Positions 36,084-48,143 of a stretch of 64,000 bases of DNA are shown in pieces. Where the stretch lies: contig NC_088325.1 of NCBI RefSeq assembly GCF_910592395.1, positions 14,324,109 to 14,388,108 on the forward strand, written 5' to 3'. Under the pieces are notes generated by a model. It had not been told where the DNA came from and ran no database searches. It worked only from the letters and a program-made list of their open reading frames with translations. The DNA is from Lineus longissimus. Its lineage: Eukaryota > Nemertea > Pilidiophora > Heteronemertea > Lineidae. How positions within the stretch are numbered: position 1 is the stretch's first letter; the number at the start of each line of letters is the position of its first letter. The position numbers and the translations under genes were made by a program.

Positions 36084-37083
36084 TGAATTTCAATGATTTT
36101 CCCAGCCAAGCAGCCCCTGCACCTTCTGGATTTGTCTGTCAAGAATTGTAATAGCGTGTCTGTAGTTCGTGTTATCTATTCTTTGCGCAAACAGAGAACT
36201 AACAGATTAAAAACTTTCATTTCATGTTTTGATTGAACTGCATTTTGATGACAGACGAGGCGGCAGATATTGTGTTATTTAGTCATTCCAGTTGTTTTCG
36301 TGATGCCCCGACAGGCTTTTATGCAATGCATAGTGTGATCAAATGAATTATGCTGTAACTGGTAGTAGTTTGGTGTGAAATACTTCAAAGCAATACTGCT
36401 AGAGTTAACTGGTGAAGCTTTTGATGTGTGCTGATATCTATGCGCAATACCAAGTTTATGAAGTATAAATGGTATATGACAAATTGGAGAAAACGTGTTT
36501 TATTGTTTATGAAATTTGGGTAATTTGCATGACGTTGCATGCTTGCATGACTGTTGTTTGTCAATGGCTTTGAAAACTAACATGTCAATATGAGATGTTT
36601 TTCCCTTTTTGTTAGTGTTAGCTGTCCAACCTTTGCCTGCTGAAAGTTAGATTCCAAGGAACACTGTGTAATGATTGTATGGTTTATTTAGAATGCTCGA
36701 ATTCCTATTTCATGCATAACAATCAACAGGGTATCGTGGTTATTCGACCTGTCTGCACTTTCTGACTTATGTTGTAAGAGACAGAATTTTGCTTCAGAAA
36801 CTTGCCGGCTCAAACTGCTACTGTGCTAAGCAAACATTTGTTTACCTTTTTTTGCTACCTGAAATGATGAAGTTATACAGGTCAAGTTATGAAGTTTGCG
36901 GTGTGAAAGTTGATTGCAAAATGTTATTGAATTTGATTAATATTTTTCCTTGTTCAATTGTGGCAGTTTGAAGCAAAAAACACTCATGTAATACAAGTAA
37001 TCATTTTTTAAAATCTTCGTTCAAATTGCTGAAAATGCTTCTTAATCTTATCATGTGAGGATATAGCAGCTGGTTGCTTTTTG

Positions 37084-37218
37084 GCTACTTAGCAACCCAT
37101 TGCTATGTTGTGATTGTTACTTAGCAACAAGTTGCTATGAGGTTACCTTGCAACCCACTGCTATATTGTGATTGTTACTTAGCAACAACATGCTATGTTG
37201 TGACAGTTTCTTAGCAAC
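37084..37218. repeat. Array of five X-box-like motifs
   Basis: GTTACTTAGCAAC-type 13-mers occur at 37084, 37116, 37142, 37174 and 37206, spaced 26-32 bp apart in one orientation. The intervening sequence (TGCTATGTTGTGA) also repeats, so this is a degenerate minisatellite whose unit carries an imperfect inverted repeat resembling an RFX site. Confidence 0.75.
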
Positions 37219-38287
37219 CATAGTGTCATCATGGCTGACTAGTAGTCATAGAAACGAACACATTTAGAATGTAGGTGGTAGCATTTTCTAACTGTTTTAT
37301 ATTAATGTTACAGGCTTTTTACCAAGATTGGTGTTTTTAGAAAAAAATGAAATAAACAAAAGGACACTGACAATTTTGATCTCAACCTATTTTAACCATT
37401 TCTCAACATAGGGCCGTGTTTGTAGACCAGTATGATGCATGGTTCAGGTTCCTACGACCAGATGATGTGACGTCATGTTTTGCGTGGTTTACTGCATCAT
37501 ACATTGTATTATGTAATCAGCGGCCAACGTGGCCTGTCGTCAAATCGTCTCTGAAGGATGTTTGATTTACCTCACAATAATTTCAGATATGATTGGAATG
37601 ATTCTTGTAACAGGTTTAACTCGGTATTGAAGTGAACTAATTATTACTTCAGTGTAATTTTTCTCCCTGATTTTGTTCCAATTTGGACTTGGTATGAAGA
37701 GTAGCTGTAAACGACCCTATTGCCTAGGTTGTTTGGGTCACGTAATGGCATGCACTTTCCAGGGTTGGAGCCTTGGCCCGGTGACCAGTTTTATTGTTTG
37801 CACACAAGCAAGATGCTCTATCCCCACAATGAGTTTGAGATGAAAATTGTCGTTTGGGAAGACATTTCTGGCTGTGATAGTCGCATTTGTAGAGGTCACT
37901 CTTCTAGTCAATGAACTGTTGGGGATTAGTGTTGTGGCATTTACAAAAGAGTGCGCTACTGTTTAAGTGTAGGTCTGCTCAATTAAATATTGTGTGCTTC
38001 TCAGAGTGGCGATCAGTCATATAGTTTTTTCAGAAAATTGCGGGATGCTTTGAAATGAAATAACCTATGAGTTTTTATTGATAACAGCAAGTATCCATAC
38101 TTGATAAAAGATAGGTTCACTTCATTGAGCGTGATTTAACACCCAAAGGAATGGTCTGCTGAATGAACTATTTCTCTATTACTGCGATTCAAGTCCGCTT
38201 CAGTAGACTGTACAAGAAGATTACGGAAAGTAAGGGAGGTCAGTTCAAACTGTGTTACAGAACTGTTGTAAAGTGCCACCTTCCTAC

Positions 38288-38452
38288 TGGATACCTCTCT
38301 ATTGAGGACACCCTCTCTATTAAGAACACTAGTTGTGGTCCCAAAGTGGTTGTTTGCATTCAATTTGACCTCTCTAATCAGGACACATCTCTATTCAAAG
38401 AAGGATAGCACTTGTCAGTCCTGAGAGTGTACTTAATAGAGAGGTTCTACTA
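38288..38452. mobile_element. MITE copy 2 (inverted relative to copy 1)
   Basis: Contains GGATACCTCTCTATTGAGGA at the left and AGAGAGGTTCTACTAT at the right. The interior (CACTAGTTGTGGTCCCAAA) matches the reverse complement of the 35373-35554 element. The left end is degraded. Confidence 0.65.
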
Positions 38453-38867
38453 TGATGATTGTAGGCTATGAGGCAGAGATCTGACTGTGTTTGAGTTGAA
38501 TTGAATGCTGTGGGGCTTGAGGAATATTCTTGGACAGTCTACCATATCGGGGCTGGTAAGGGAAAACTGATCGCTGTAGTTGATGTGTACATAATGTAAG
38601 TGCTTTTGTATTGATGGTGCATAGAGGGATAAATTCAATAAATATTTATTGTTAATAGTAGACTTGTCTCATCTTGTTTTGTTGAAACTGTTATCTTGCG
38701 ATCGGAAAGGTAGCCGACATTGCCCCTCTTGGCTCCCAAGGTTACGAAGTCAAGACGATTACCCACAGTGCCGAATTTGACAGTTAGTCCAGTCTTGGCC
38801 CGATAGTTCAAAGCAAGTTTTGTCACCAACCCCAGCGTTAATGATGAACTGGTTTTGAACTACCAGG

Positions 38868-39060
38868 CTATAAAGTCACCTGTTGTTGAGAGTTCCCTCT
38901 TCTCCCAGCAGACATGCCAGAGTTGCCTTTCAAGTCCAAGTCGTCTGGCAAGACCAGGTTCCCCTGGGCAGCATAGAGGTGGCAGTCCTGAAGAATATGA
39001 AGCAGAGTCTGTGCCTGGTATCCACAGGGGAAATCTGTCATATGTGTCATCCATCCCGAT
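38868..39060 (-). mobile_element. Fragment of non-LTR retrotransposon (reverse transcriptase C-terminus)
   Basis: The minus-strand frame reads PCGYQAQTLLHILQDCHLY, then a Pro/Leu-rich stretch. This matches the conserved C-CG---T--HIL--C-L zinc-knuckle-like block found after the reverse transcriptase domain of many LINEs. Only this short block is visible; no polymerase or endonuclease domain flanks it. A dead fragment is the simplest reading. Confidence 0.5.
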
Positions 39061-39148
39061 GCTATGGAGGTTTCTGCATTGGAGACACTCCTATATTTAC
39101 AAACTATTAAGGACAGGAACACGAGATTTCATTTTGCTGCACATTGAA

Positions 39149-39557
39149 TTTATTTGGCAAGACTTAGATTACAAAGTAAAGTGATAAAGCTGCACCATGT
39201 AAACACACCTCAACATCTGAACGCAGTTGAACCCACAGTGTTAACACTTCTAGTGACCTCTTTCCAAAACCCCTGGTGGTGGGGCTCTGTTCTGGGGAAT
39301 CACAACAACCGACTTGTGGGGTCAGCCTTTAACGTTTATGACATCGTGTCAGTCATGATGTCGTAATCAACACAGACTGACCCTAAAGTTGGCAAATTTC
39401 GGCCACTCCACGTTCAACTGTATTCACATAAACATCAGATTATATTCCAAGCATAACATGTAGAAAGATAGAAATACGTTTTAAAATGCTGCATACAATG
39501 AGATCACATGTACATGTACTTCCATTGGTTGCCCATAAAAATAGACAGAAATTTATT
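39149..39557 (-). terminator. Candidate poly(A) signals of the four-TM gene
   Basis: Minus-strand AATAAA hexamers at 39552-39557 and 39149-39154 lie about 1.4 and 1.8 kb past the stop codon. The 39.2-40.9 kb stretch has no other recognisable content and would be a long 3' UTR. Confidence 0.3.
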
Positions 39558-40986
39558 CTGAGATGGAATGAGAAAAAGTCATAGTTTTATCGGATCTGAA
39601 GTGGAATGCAACGAATTCTAGACAAAGCCACCTGTCCAAAATGCCTTATAAGCTTTAAACTATGATAGGCCTACATATCATCTTTCCCTTAGAATAAGTG
39701 CACAGTATTAAAAAATATTTGCATATGCATTAAAACTAGTAATATACAACCAGATATCATCCATTATAAAAAATATGGCAGTCAAATGCTCCGTACAAAT
39801 TCATCCTCTGACATCGATATTGCTTCATGTAAAATGGACTTTCCATAAATACTACGGAATCCTAACTACAATCTCAACTATTTTAAAGATGCCACTCGCC
39901 AGTTGCCAAAAAAAGGTGACTGAACACAGACCCCTTATCTATTCCCTTCTTGAGCACCACAGGTAAAGGTTCTCATAGTGCATCAGTAAATGCATGATGG
40001 TATCATTCACTGGGCTAACAGGATGAGTCGTAGCACTCCCACTAAGCAGTGACTCCCTGCCACAGGAAAACACCCTGTCAATTCAAACTCCCTCCTCCAA
40101 TCCCAGCTCAATGATCACACACCAAAATAAGTTCAATCGGAACATAGCACCTTCGCTCCTTCACTATCCTTAGGAGTATTATATTGGAGCCTTGTTGTCA
40201 GTTCATTATCGTCTGTTAACTTTTAAGGCAGATATGTTCAGACAGATATGTTAAGAGAGATATGCTTAAAGGTTCACGTCATAGAAATCTCATGAGTGTA
40301 AAATGGAATGGAAGCCTAGTCTAACACTAACATGTAAAAATACGATGTTTACCAAAAGTGCAAGATCCTACTTCACAAAAATAACAATCATAATTCTATT
40401 CTAATTCCAAAACACTTTGGTTACAATGACTGACTTGTGGGGTCACCTTTGATTTTCCTGACATCACGTCAGCCATCAACAATGCCTCACCTCATAAGTC
40501 AGCAAAGTTCCATCATTCCACCACAGAGGCACCCATGTTGATAGAGGCAAATTACCACTAAGGGCAATAATCTACTGGTATCATAATCAATCTACGACTA
40601 TGACAAATCACTTTTGATCAAACAAATGTCCCACTTAGGATAACAATTACTCGTACAATTAACTGTACAAGTAGAGAAACAAACACAACAATATATGGTT
40701 ACTTAGATAAAGGATGGAACAATTCAAGTATACCTAGGAAGATATTTGTAAACATCAACAACTCAGAGGGGAGAAGTCACAAAACTACAATAATAGAACA
40801 ACCATGGTGCAGTGTACATTTCTGCCACCTGGCTGTCGCACCTTTTAAAATCTCATTTCCTACAGATCTTATTACCTTTTCACCCCCTGCTGTGTAGACT
40901 CTGCCACATACTGTTAAAGTATCAGGAGAGTCCAATCAGGAAAAAAGGGGATAAAGGTAAGTCAAAAAAAATCACGATCTTTTGAT

Positions 40987-43106
40987 TCAGACGCCGGATT
41001 CATAATCCAATTCCCTTGATTCTCCTTTCTTGAGATACCTCCTGGGTTTTTTCGGTTTTTCAGCTTCCGATTGACTTTTCGTCGGTGGTTTTGATGACGC
41101 TATAACCCTTGCTTGCACTATTTTCTCCACGCCACCTTGTAAAGGTTTAGCAGCAGAGTCCTTAGCCGCTCGCTGAAAGTCTAGTATCAGCTCTTCACAG
41201 TAGGAGACCACCCCCAAAATGCTCAAAATCTGGAATGAATTTGAAAGGACTCAAAAACAAAATCAATCTCCAAAGATAATGGAAACACCTTCTGCAAAAT
41301 GCTGTGACTGTCTTAGTAGAAGTGACCAAACTCTGTCTCTGGGTTAAAAACTACCCTCAGTTGACTGTGAAGACCTTTATAAATCTGTATGTAATGTTAT
41401 TTTATGTAATGTTATGTTACGTTTTGAAGATTCAGTCTTGATACCAATAGTTCTCACTCTTGTCTTCATTAATCGGTGAGTGACACTTGCAATTTTTACG
41501 ATGTTTCATAAAGTTTTGTTCCCTGATGATAAAAGCCTACCAACCCCACCTATTGACATACACACATACTAACCAAGACAAGAGAAAGAGCAATCCAGAA
41601 TGCTGCAAAGACGACGATCTCTGGTGCAATAACGACAATGACCCCGAGATCATCTCCTCCGATCCATGCCAGGATATAGATACCAAAGATGAGTTCAATT
41701 CCGCGGATGACTGCTAACACAGCACACCAGGCCCTTATAAAGTGAATCATCACATAGCCCTGAATGAAAAGAAATAAGGTTGTCAGTATTAATCATCATT
41801 ACATTAATCATCATTACCGGCGTCGTAACCCTATTGGATTTTTGCCGGAGGTATGGAGTCCACTATAGGCTACTGTCCACCTATGATGGATCTTTTACTT
41901 GCCCTGGCATAGACACTCAGGTACAAGGGACCACGGCTTTTAGTCTCATCCGACAGACCCTCGACTTTTTTTATACGTTAATGTACGTGTTTTGAAGAGC
42001 CAGGAATTTTAGTTCCTTGAAAGCTTAGCTTTATGATTTACTGTAATTTTGGAATAACAAGATGTGTCAGTGGAGTCTAAAACTGAAGGATCAAGATGCT
42101 GCTAGTGCTATACAAGAACACTATGAACAAAAATGCAATTCTTACTTTTAGCTTACCTTACTGACCCATGATGTGAACAGGCCTGATATAATGATGCCTA
42201 TCAGTGTCAGGGAAAGCTTGATATAAGCCAGGGGTAAGAGTCCTGAAAAAAAGGTTATAATCACATCAAACATATTTCCATTTCTGATAAAAAACTCGAC
42301 ATAACTTTTTGGACTGCTCTAACACTAACAGCTATTCGAAGTCAATTGAAATTCCGGCACTGCTGTCAAGTCAATTTCAACTTACCGGGTGGGAAAAAAG
42401 TCATCTGCGCGTTGGCTGGAAATGTGACCTTGAGGCTGTGAAGCCGAACAATAGAGTAGATTGAGAAAACCAACTCAACCATCAGGGAAACCTGAAGTGA
42501 AGGGACAGGGAAAGGGTATTAAGAAATGAAACGGCCAGGGTCATTGTGCTCACCTTTACCTGGTGGCCACATTTAAAATCAGATCGGGATCAAAGTGGGC
42601 CGTAAAGGATGGGATGCATGTGGCTTCCTTCACACCACATATGATCAACATCAGAGCTCTAGTTTTGACAAAAATAGACTTAGGTGATTTTAAAAAACTT
42701 GCCCCCTAGTGACCACATTTGTAAGTTAGTCAAATCTGGGACAAACACTTCACATAAGTCTGTTATTGGTACTATTGAGTCATCATTATCCTGCTACTAT
42801 TGTGCGAGACTAGAGCATTTTTCAAATCAGGCCTGGGTCAGACGGCGAGCAATGCGAGGAACTACTTTATATAGGCATTTTTTCTGTGATACACCCTGTA
42901 GCCTAGTATTAGTGTATATAGGCCTAGGCCTAGACCTGCTACAGAGTCAACTCAAATGTCAAAACGAAACAAGGCAAAACATGTCATTTTCTTCAGTGAA
43001 GCATGAAATATTTACCAGTATTACGACCCCGGATATCTTGCTTCCTGTTTTCAAACTCTTGCCACCAATCCAATGCGTCATCAGAGGCATTTTGGAGATC
43101 AGACAT
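40987..43106 (-). CDS. Four-transmembrane protein of unknown function (first exon uncertain)
   Basis: Minus-strand exons 42386-42491, 42157-42242, 41574-41759 and 40987-41229 join in frame (phases 1, 0 and 0) into 206 residues. Four hydrophobic segments are visible: VSLMVELVFSIYSIV; YIKLSLTLIGIIISGLF; then IRAWCAVLAVIRGIELIFGI and, after IGGDDLG, VIVVIAPEIVVFAAFWIALS. The C-terminal tail is cytosolic-looking and basic (KPPTKSQSEAEKPKKPRRYL). I do not recognise the family. A convincing N-terminal exon, 43016-43106 (MSDLQNASDDALDWWQEFE), ends in phase 1, but the 42491 exon needs phase 0. Either a small exon is missing, the sequence has an indel, or translation starts at the Met at 42482. Small tetraspan membrane protein is as far as the sequence goes. 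Confidence 0.6.
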
Positions 43107-43410
43107 TAGCAAATAAAGCTAAAAACAAGGTTTATGAGGGATTACATTTCATTCGTTTTCGTGGTGACAGTGCAGCCATCTATCAGTGAGAAATAGAACT
43201 GCGGTTGTTTCGGTTTCTGATCTTTTCGCCCCCAGTCGTTTCGCTCCAAATCGAAGTCGTTTCGCTCCCGTGGACTTCTTATTCGGGATTGAGAAAGCTC
43301 CGAAAATGACTAGTCAAAGTAGATATGCTTTCAAGGCCTAAACAGATCTATATTGTGTTTTAATGTTGGTTATAATGAAGGATAAAGTCGGGTTCACAAC
43401 TTTAGACTTG

Positions 43411-43575
43411 TTTATTCAGCCATGATGAAAGTAGTACAAAGAGCTTAGGCCAGGTGTCACCACCTTACAGTGGCATATTGCATGTTGCCTTTTTGTTGGT
43501 GGCTCTAAGGGCTTGCCAAGCTCCCTCAATAAACAAAAGATATTAGACCTTAATTCCATAAAAAGTGTATTTATT
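43411..43575 (-). terminator. Candidate poly(A) signals of the coiled-coil gene
   Basis: AATAAA on the minus strand at 43570-43575 (about 355 nt past the stop) and at 43411-43416. Confidence 0.4.
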
Positions 43576-43928
43576 TAAATCTCTCATATGTCATTCGGTA
43601 CTATTTACAGTAATTTACAAAATATGTTACATAACATAAACGTATAACCCATCAGTCTTAATTTATAATTAATACATTCAATACTAAAACAAAACTCTAC
43701 AATATACATGTACAATAGTTTATGTACAAGTACTGGTCTTTGTTAACCCCTGTTCCCAATTGCATAGCTTTACCAATAACGAAATTCATCCAATTGGAAG
43801 ACAAGCATCACGATGGCACTCATAAAACTAATGTCCCAAATTGACTAACGTATCTGTCCAGAGTCCTTACAATAAGGTTTGAGATCACAATTGCACAGAA
43901 GACACTCAGCACATCGTCAGTTATCCGT

Positions 43929-46126
43929 TCAGATTTCCATCGCATCCATACCCGGCACCGGTAAATCTGTCGACCACGAATTGTCACTATCGTCGTCACT
44001 TGAACTCTCCGCCTCAGCGCCATCTACTGGATGAAACCCCCGAAGTTCGTCTCGCAGCTTTAGCATCTCCTCAGCTTTGCGGCAGGCGTACTCGAAATAG
44101 ACGTTTCGGATTCCCTCAGTTGTTGCGATGCGTAGGCGAATATTATACCTGAAATAATGAAGCGTGCATTTGAAATATTATTCAAATCCTGCCAAGACTT
44201 GGTAGTGACCCATGCAACCATTATAACAGTCGAGATGTTCACATGCCTGCTGTTCCGTATCTGACTAAAACCTTTTAACGTCAAAACAATGGCCCAACCG
44301 TAACAGCACCTTAGTCATACCTGAAGCATCTCTGATTTCTTTTCACGGCCCGTTCGTAGCGAATCTGTAATTCTTTCAACTTCCTCTCGAGCATCATCAC
44401 CTGATGGCAACACCGAGAAAGTTTGCGTTCGATGTCTTTGAGTTGTCCCTCAAGGGACACTTTGACCTGGGAGCGTAACGTGGGTGGCATACTAGGGAGT
44501 GTGGTCATCATCTGTAATGAGAAAAAAGGAGATAATAAGTAACGATGGCAAAAGTGCAAACCTATTTGCTAAGAAAAATGGCAATATCAGATATGAAGTA
44601 GGAGTGAAATTATGGTGAATTTAAATAAAAAGACAAGTTTAAGCTTGATTTAAAAACTTACCTCACTAAAAATGCAAATCAGAAATCAAAGGCAAGGACA
44701 GATTCTCACTGACAGGTGAACAGAAATGTCAGATATATTGATTGTCAACTTCAGAACAATAATAGAATGTATTGACTGAAGATGTGTCTTTGCTTGCTGA
44801 ACTTCAGAACAGATATGATCCTCTCCCCTACCCCACGGGGTTATATACCCCTCTCATCCTACTCCCCCAGAAACTGAGCTCTCATTCACATCACAACAAT
44901 ACCTCATTCTGAGTAAACACTTGCTGAAGACCTGTCAGTGTTGCCTGGGGAGCTTAGGCCTGTAGCTCGGCCCAGCTGATACCCTTGCTGTTCTAGGGAT
45001 TGAGCCCACTCTCTTGCTGTTCTGTCTGTGTTCACACCCATGCTTATTAAGAATAGGACCCCAAAAACCATTTCTTGAAACATAATTCATAAAATTAGTT
45101 GTTGATATTTTGTTACTTTTTCTTGAAGATGTAAACTGCATTTTAAGTATAGTTTCCTTAGGTGTCTATCTTCTCTTCTGCTGAGGATCTATGTGGGACT
45201 TTTGCAACAAAATATACCACACTTTCCCTAATGTGATGTTATGGCTAGGCCCAAGGTCAGTATCTGGGCTAATTAGCTCGACATTGTGAAGGCCCAAAGT
45301 AGCACTGGGCAGCAACTGCTTGCTCTGGCTGTGGATAAGTATTCATCCATCTTTCCTCCACATGAGGTGAGCACAATGGCCCTGGCCATTTCATTCTTGA
45401 AGATGTAAACTGCATTTTAAGTATAGTTTCCTTAGGTGTCTATGTTTTCTTCTGAGGATCTATGTGGGACTTTTGCACCAAAATATACCACACTTTCCCT
45501 AAATTTGATGTTATGGCTAGGCCCAAGGTCAGTATGTGGGCTAATTAGCTAATTAAGATGTATATTGTAGGCACAAAGTAGCACTGGGCAGCAACTGCTT
45601 GCTCTGGCGGTGGATAAGTATTGGCAGCAGTTTATGACGGTGATACTGCTGTGGCTGTTATTGGCAGTATAATCTTGAAGTCTATTGGTAGATACTAAGG
45701 CCATGGAGGTATTATAATACCTCCATGCTAAGGCCTTGTGTTTTAGAGTTCAGATATTTTTGCGATAGCTTTATAAGAAGCAGGAAATGACATATTGCTT
45801 ACTCTAACGTCTTTGAAAGAGAACCTCTTTATACATGCTTCCCGAAATTGGTGGCTTGCATTGGAACTAACTTTTTCCCCCTTGTCCGTCATCCAAGGCA
45901 TTCAAGTGTGTTGGTCAACCATGACTATCTCCTTTGTCCCTCGACCATAAGGCCTAGTTTCCCCTTATGACATCACTATTTCGGACACTCAGCGCCCCAT
46001 TTCTGGAAAGGTGTATAGGCTGTCCTCCATCTGCATGCAGATGCCCCCATTAAATAACAATTCAAAACCCCCACATGCCGACCACCAAATCACATGGTAA
46101 CAATATAAACCTACCTGAGTTTCCAT
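43929..46126 (-). CDS. Small coiled-coil protein, family not recognised
   Basis: Three minus-strand exons, 46115-46126, 44321-44511 and 43929-44148, give 140 aa. The first coding exon is only ATG plus three codons (METQ) ending at a GTAGGT donor. The second begins at MMTTLPSMPP directly after a TTACAG acceptor. The join between exons 2 and 3 falls within an Arg codon. Residues about 20-65 are strongly helical and charged (KDIERKLSRCC, then MLERKLKELQIRYERAVKR), predicting a coiled coil. A second conserved-looking block follows (RYNIRLRIATTEGIRNVYFE), then an acidic serine stretch (SSSDDDSDNS) and a short tail. No signal peptide or membrane segment. Translation could instead start at the first Met of exon 2. 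Confidence 0.65.
45120..45622. repeat. Tandem duplication of about 230 bp
   Basis: 45120-45343 and 45394-45622 are similar over their whole lengths (shared start TTCTTGAAGATGTAAACTGC, shared end GTGGATAAGTATT) at an offset of 274 bp. They lie inside intron 1 of the coiled-coil gene. Confidence 0.85.
45702..45727. repeat. Perfect 26-bp palindrome
   Basis: CATGGAGGTATTA is followed directly by its reverse complement. The half-site matches the TGGAGGTATTGGT terminus of the repeats near 4.18 and 8.85 kb, so this may be two fused element ends. Confidence 0.7.
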
Positions 46127-47636
46127 ATTGACCGACTAGACTCGTCAATACCCATTCATCGACAATCAATACACATCCAACACAACCGCTCCTGGAGATA
46201 GCCAGACAATTTTATTTTATGTATAAGGCCTAAATTTAGTTCATGTAGCAACTAAGACTTGTCAGGACTTGCAATTTTCAGCAGTTTATCTTGTCAGGTC
46301 TTGCACTAACTTGTAAGTGGTGCAAGTTTTGATTGTCTTTTTTCACCTGCCCAAATGCCGGGAATTATCCAATGTAATACACATTTTGTAGTTGAATAGA
46401 GATCTTGTTCATTAAACCCCTCAACAAAGGAAGACAATGACATCTTCAGTGTTTTGAGATGTTTGAATGAGATACTACAATCAAGTCTTGGCAGGTTTTT
46501 TTTCCATGTCTCATCAAGCTTGTAAAGCTGGTAATTGAAGGATTTGAAAATTGGTATTAACCCCTTCTTATTTTGGCAAGAAGTTTCAACCAAATGTTCT
46601 TTCAAAACACACACCTGCCATTCATCTACATAGGCCTGAGAACTCAATTTGTTCGGAAATTTTAAAATTGAACTTGGAAATTAGAAAACTTGCAAATGCG
46701 CATTTGATATATTTTGGCTATCAACTTTAAAAAAAAATTTTTCTCGAGGTTCTTCCCTGGAAGCCATTATGGCCTGTTAACAATTCTAAAATCTGACAGG
46801 TGTCTCTGGAGTCGTGAAGAAGCCATGTCCCTGAAATCTTATATCTGTCTGAGTTCATCAGCTGGCTTCTTGTTTGCTGAGAATATCTCAAGACTTTGCT
46901 TCAAGAGGCCACTGTCGGCTCATTTGGTTATTTGCCAAGAGCGATCTCACCTTTTTTGCTCCAAAGGGTTCATGTTCAGAAAATGATAATGGATAATTTC
47001 GAAAGATGTTGAATAAGATAAGAGAAATGGTTTCAATCTTTGTCAGAACACTTACCAATCAAATGTTATCAATGTTTATCCATCGGAAAAATGTCCTGTG
47101 AGTTGTAGTATTATGATCTGGTCCGCAACTGAATCCTGTAGAATGTTTCCTTGGTGTGACTCTCTTGCTGTGACCTCTCTCTTGTAAACCCCCACAACTT
47201 ATTGCAGTATCCACATCTTGTCTCTTGAAATAAGCCCCGCATCCCGATGTCTCTGCCATCCCAGCTTGTAACATCAACGTTGTATAACCCCTGCTGCTGA
47301 AAAAGCTATGTTGTTTTCTTTATTATAATTATTATTATGGACATTATTGTTGTGTTTGTGTGTATATGCTGGTCTTTGATCTACATAAGGTTAAGTAGCC
47401 ACTCCACTCTGATTAGTAATTGATAATTAATGATGCCCTCCTCGAGGTAATTACTTCATTCTTTGCCAATGTGGACCCAAGCGCTGTTCCTAATTATTTC
47501 AAGTCATCTCAGTTATATCTTTATGTACTATGTTGGCTTGCATAACTCAGATCGGCATTACTTAGTAAACATGCATGGCTCTCAGCTTGTTAAACTACTC
47601 AGCTGTCCCAACAATCGCCTACTACGAACAACATGG

Positions 47637-48143
47637 TCATGGGTCGTCTCTCTTCACTCTACAAGATCACAACAGTGCACGAGACATGGGCACAATCAGG
47701 CCTTGTGGACAATAAGATGAGCAGTTGTCTCACCCAACCACATGAGCCGTCTCCAGCCTGACAGATCATAACACAGGGCCGGAGACATGGACATAATCAG
47801 GCCTTGTGGATAATGAGATGAGCAGTTGTCTCACCCAAACACATGAGCCGTCTCCAGCCTGGCAGATCACAACACAGGGCTGGAGACATGGGCACAATCA
47901 GGCCTTGTGGATAATGAGATGAGCAGTTGTCTCACCCAACCACATGAGCCGTCTCCACCCTGGCAGATCATAACACAGGGCTGGAGACATGGACACAATC
48001 AGGCCTTGTGGATAATGAGATGAGCAGTTGTCTCACCCGACCACATGAGCCGTCTCCACCCTGGCAGATCATAACACAGGGCTGGAGACATGGACACAAT
48101 CAGGCCTTGTGGATAATGAGATGAGCAGTTGTCTCACCCAACC
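47637..48143. repeat. 101-bp tandem repeat, about five copies
   Basis: The landmark AATCAGGCCTTGTGGA recurs at about 47694, 47794, 47895, 47997 and 48098, a period of about 101 bp, with few mismatches between the middle copies. Each unit contains GTCTCCAGCC and GGCTGGAGAC as inverted arms and the GTTGTCTCACCCAACC motif shared with elements near 2.4 and 4.0 kb. Confidence 0.95.

Larger units (their letters stand above)
34248..38287. other. PEX19 3' region and intergenic repeats
   Basis: No further gene recognised. The first plus-strand AATAAA after PEX19 is at 35722-35727, which would give a 3' UTR of about 1.5 kb containing the inverted-repeat element at 35373-35554. It also holds the 81-bp element at 35994-36074 and the X-box-like array at 37084-37218. 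Confidence 0.5.

Noticed and set aside
42684..43109. 141-codon plus-strand frame
   Set aside because: Antisense to the four-TM gene first exon and intron; no domain.
46306..46647. 113-codon minus-strand frame
   Set aside because: No recognised domain or splice context; kept as intergenic.
47637..48143. Regular array considered as a CRISPR-like structure
   Set aside because: The 101-bp units are contiguous with no unique spacers; it is a simple tandem satellite.
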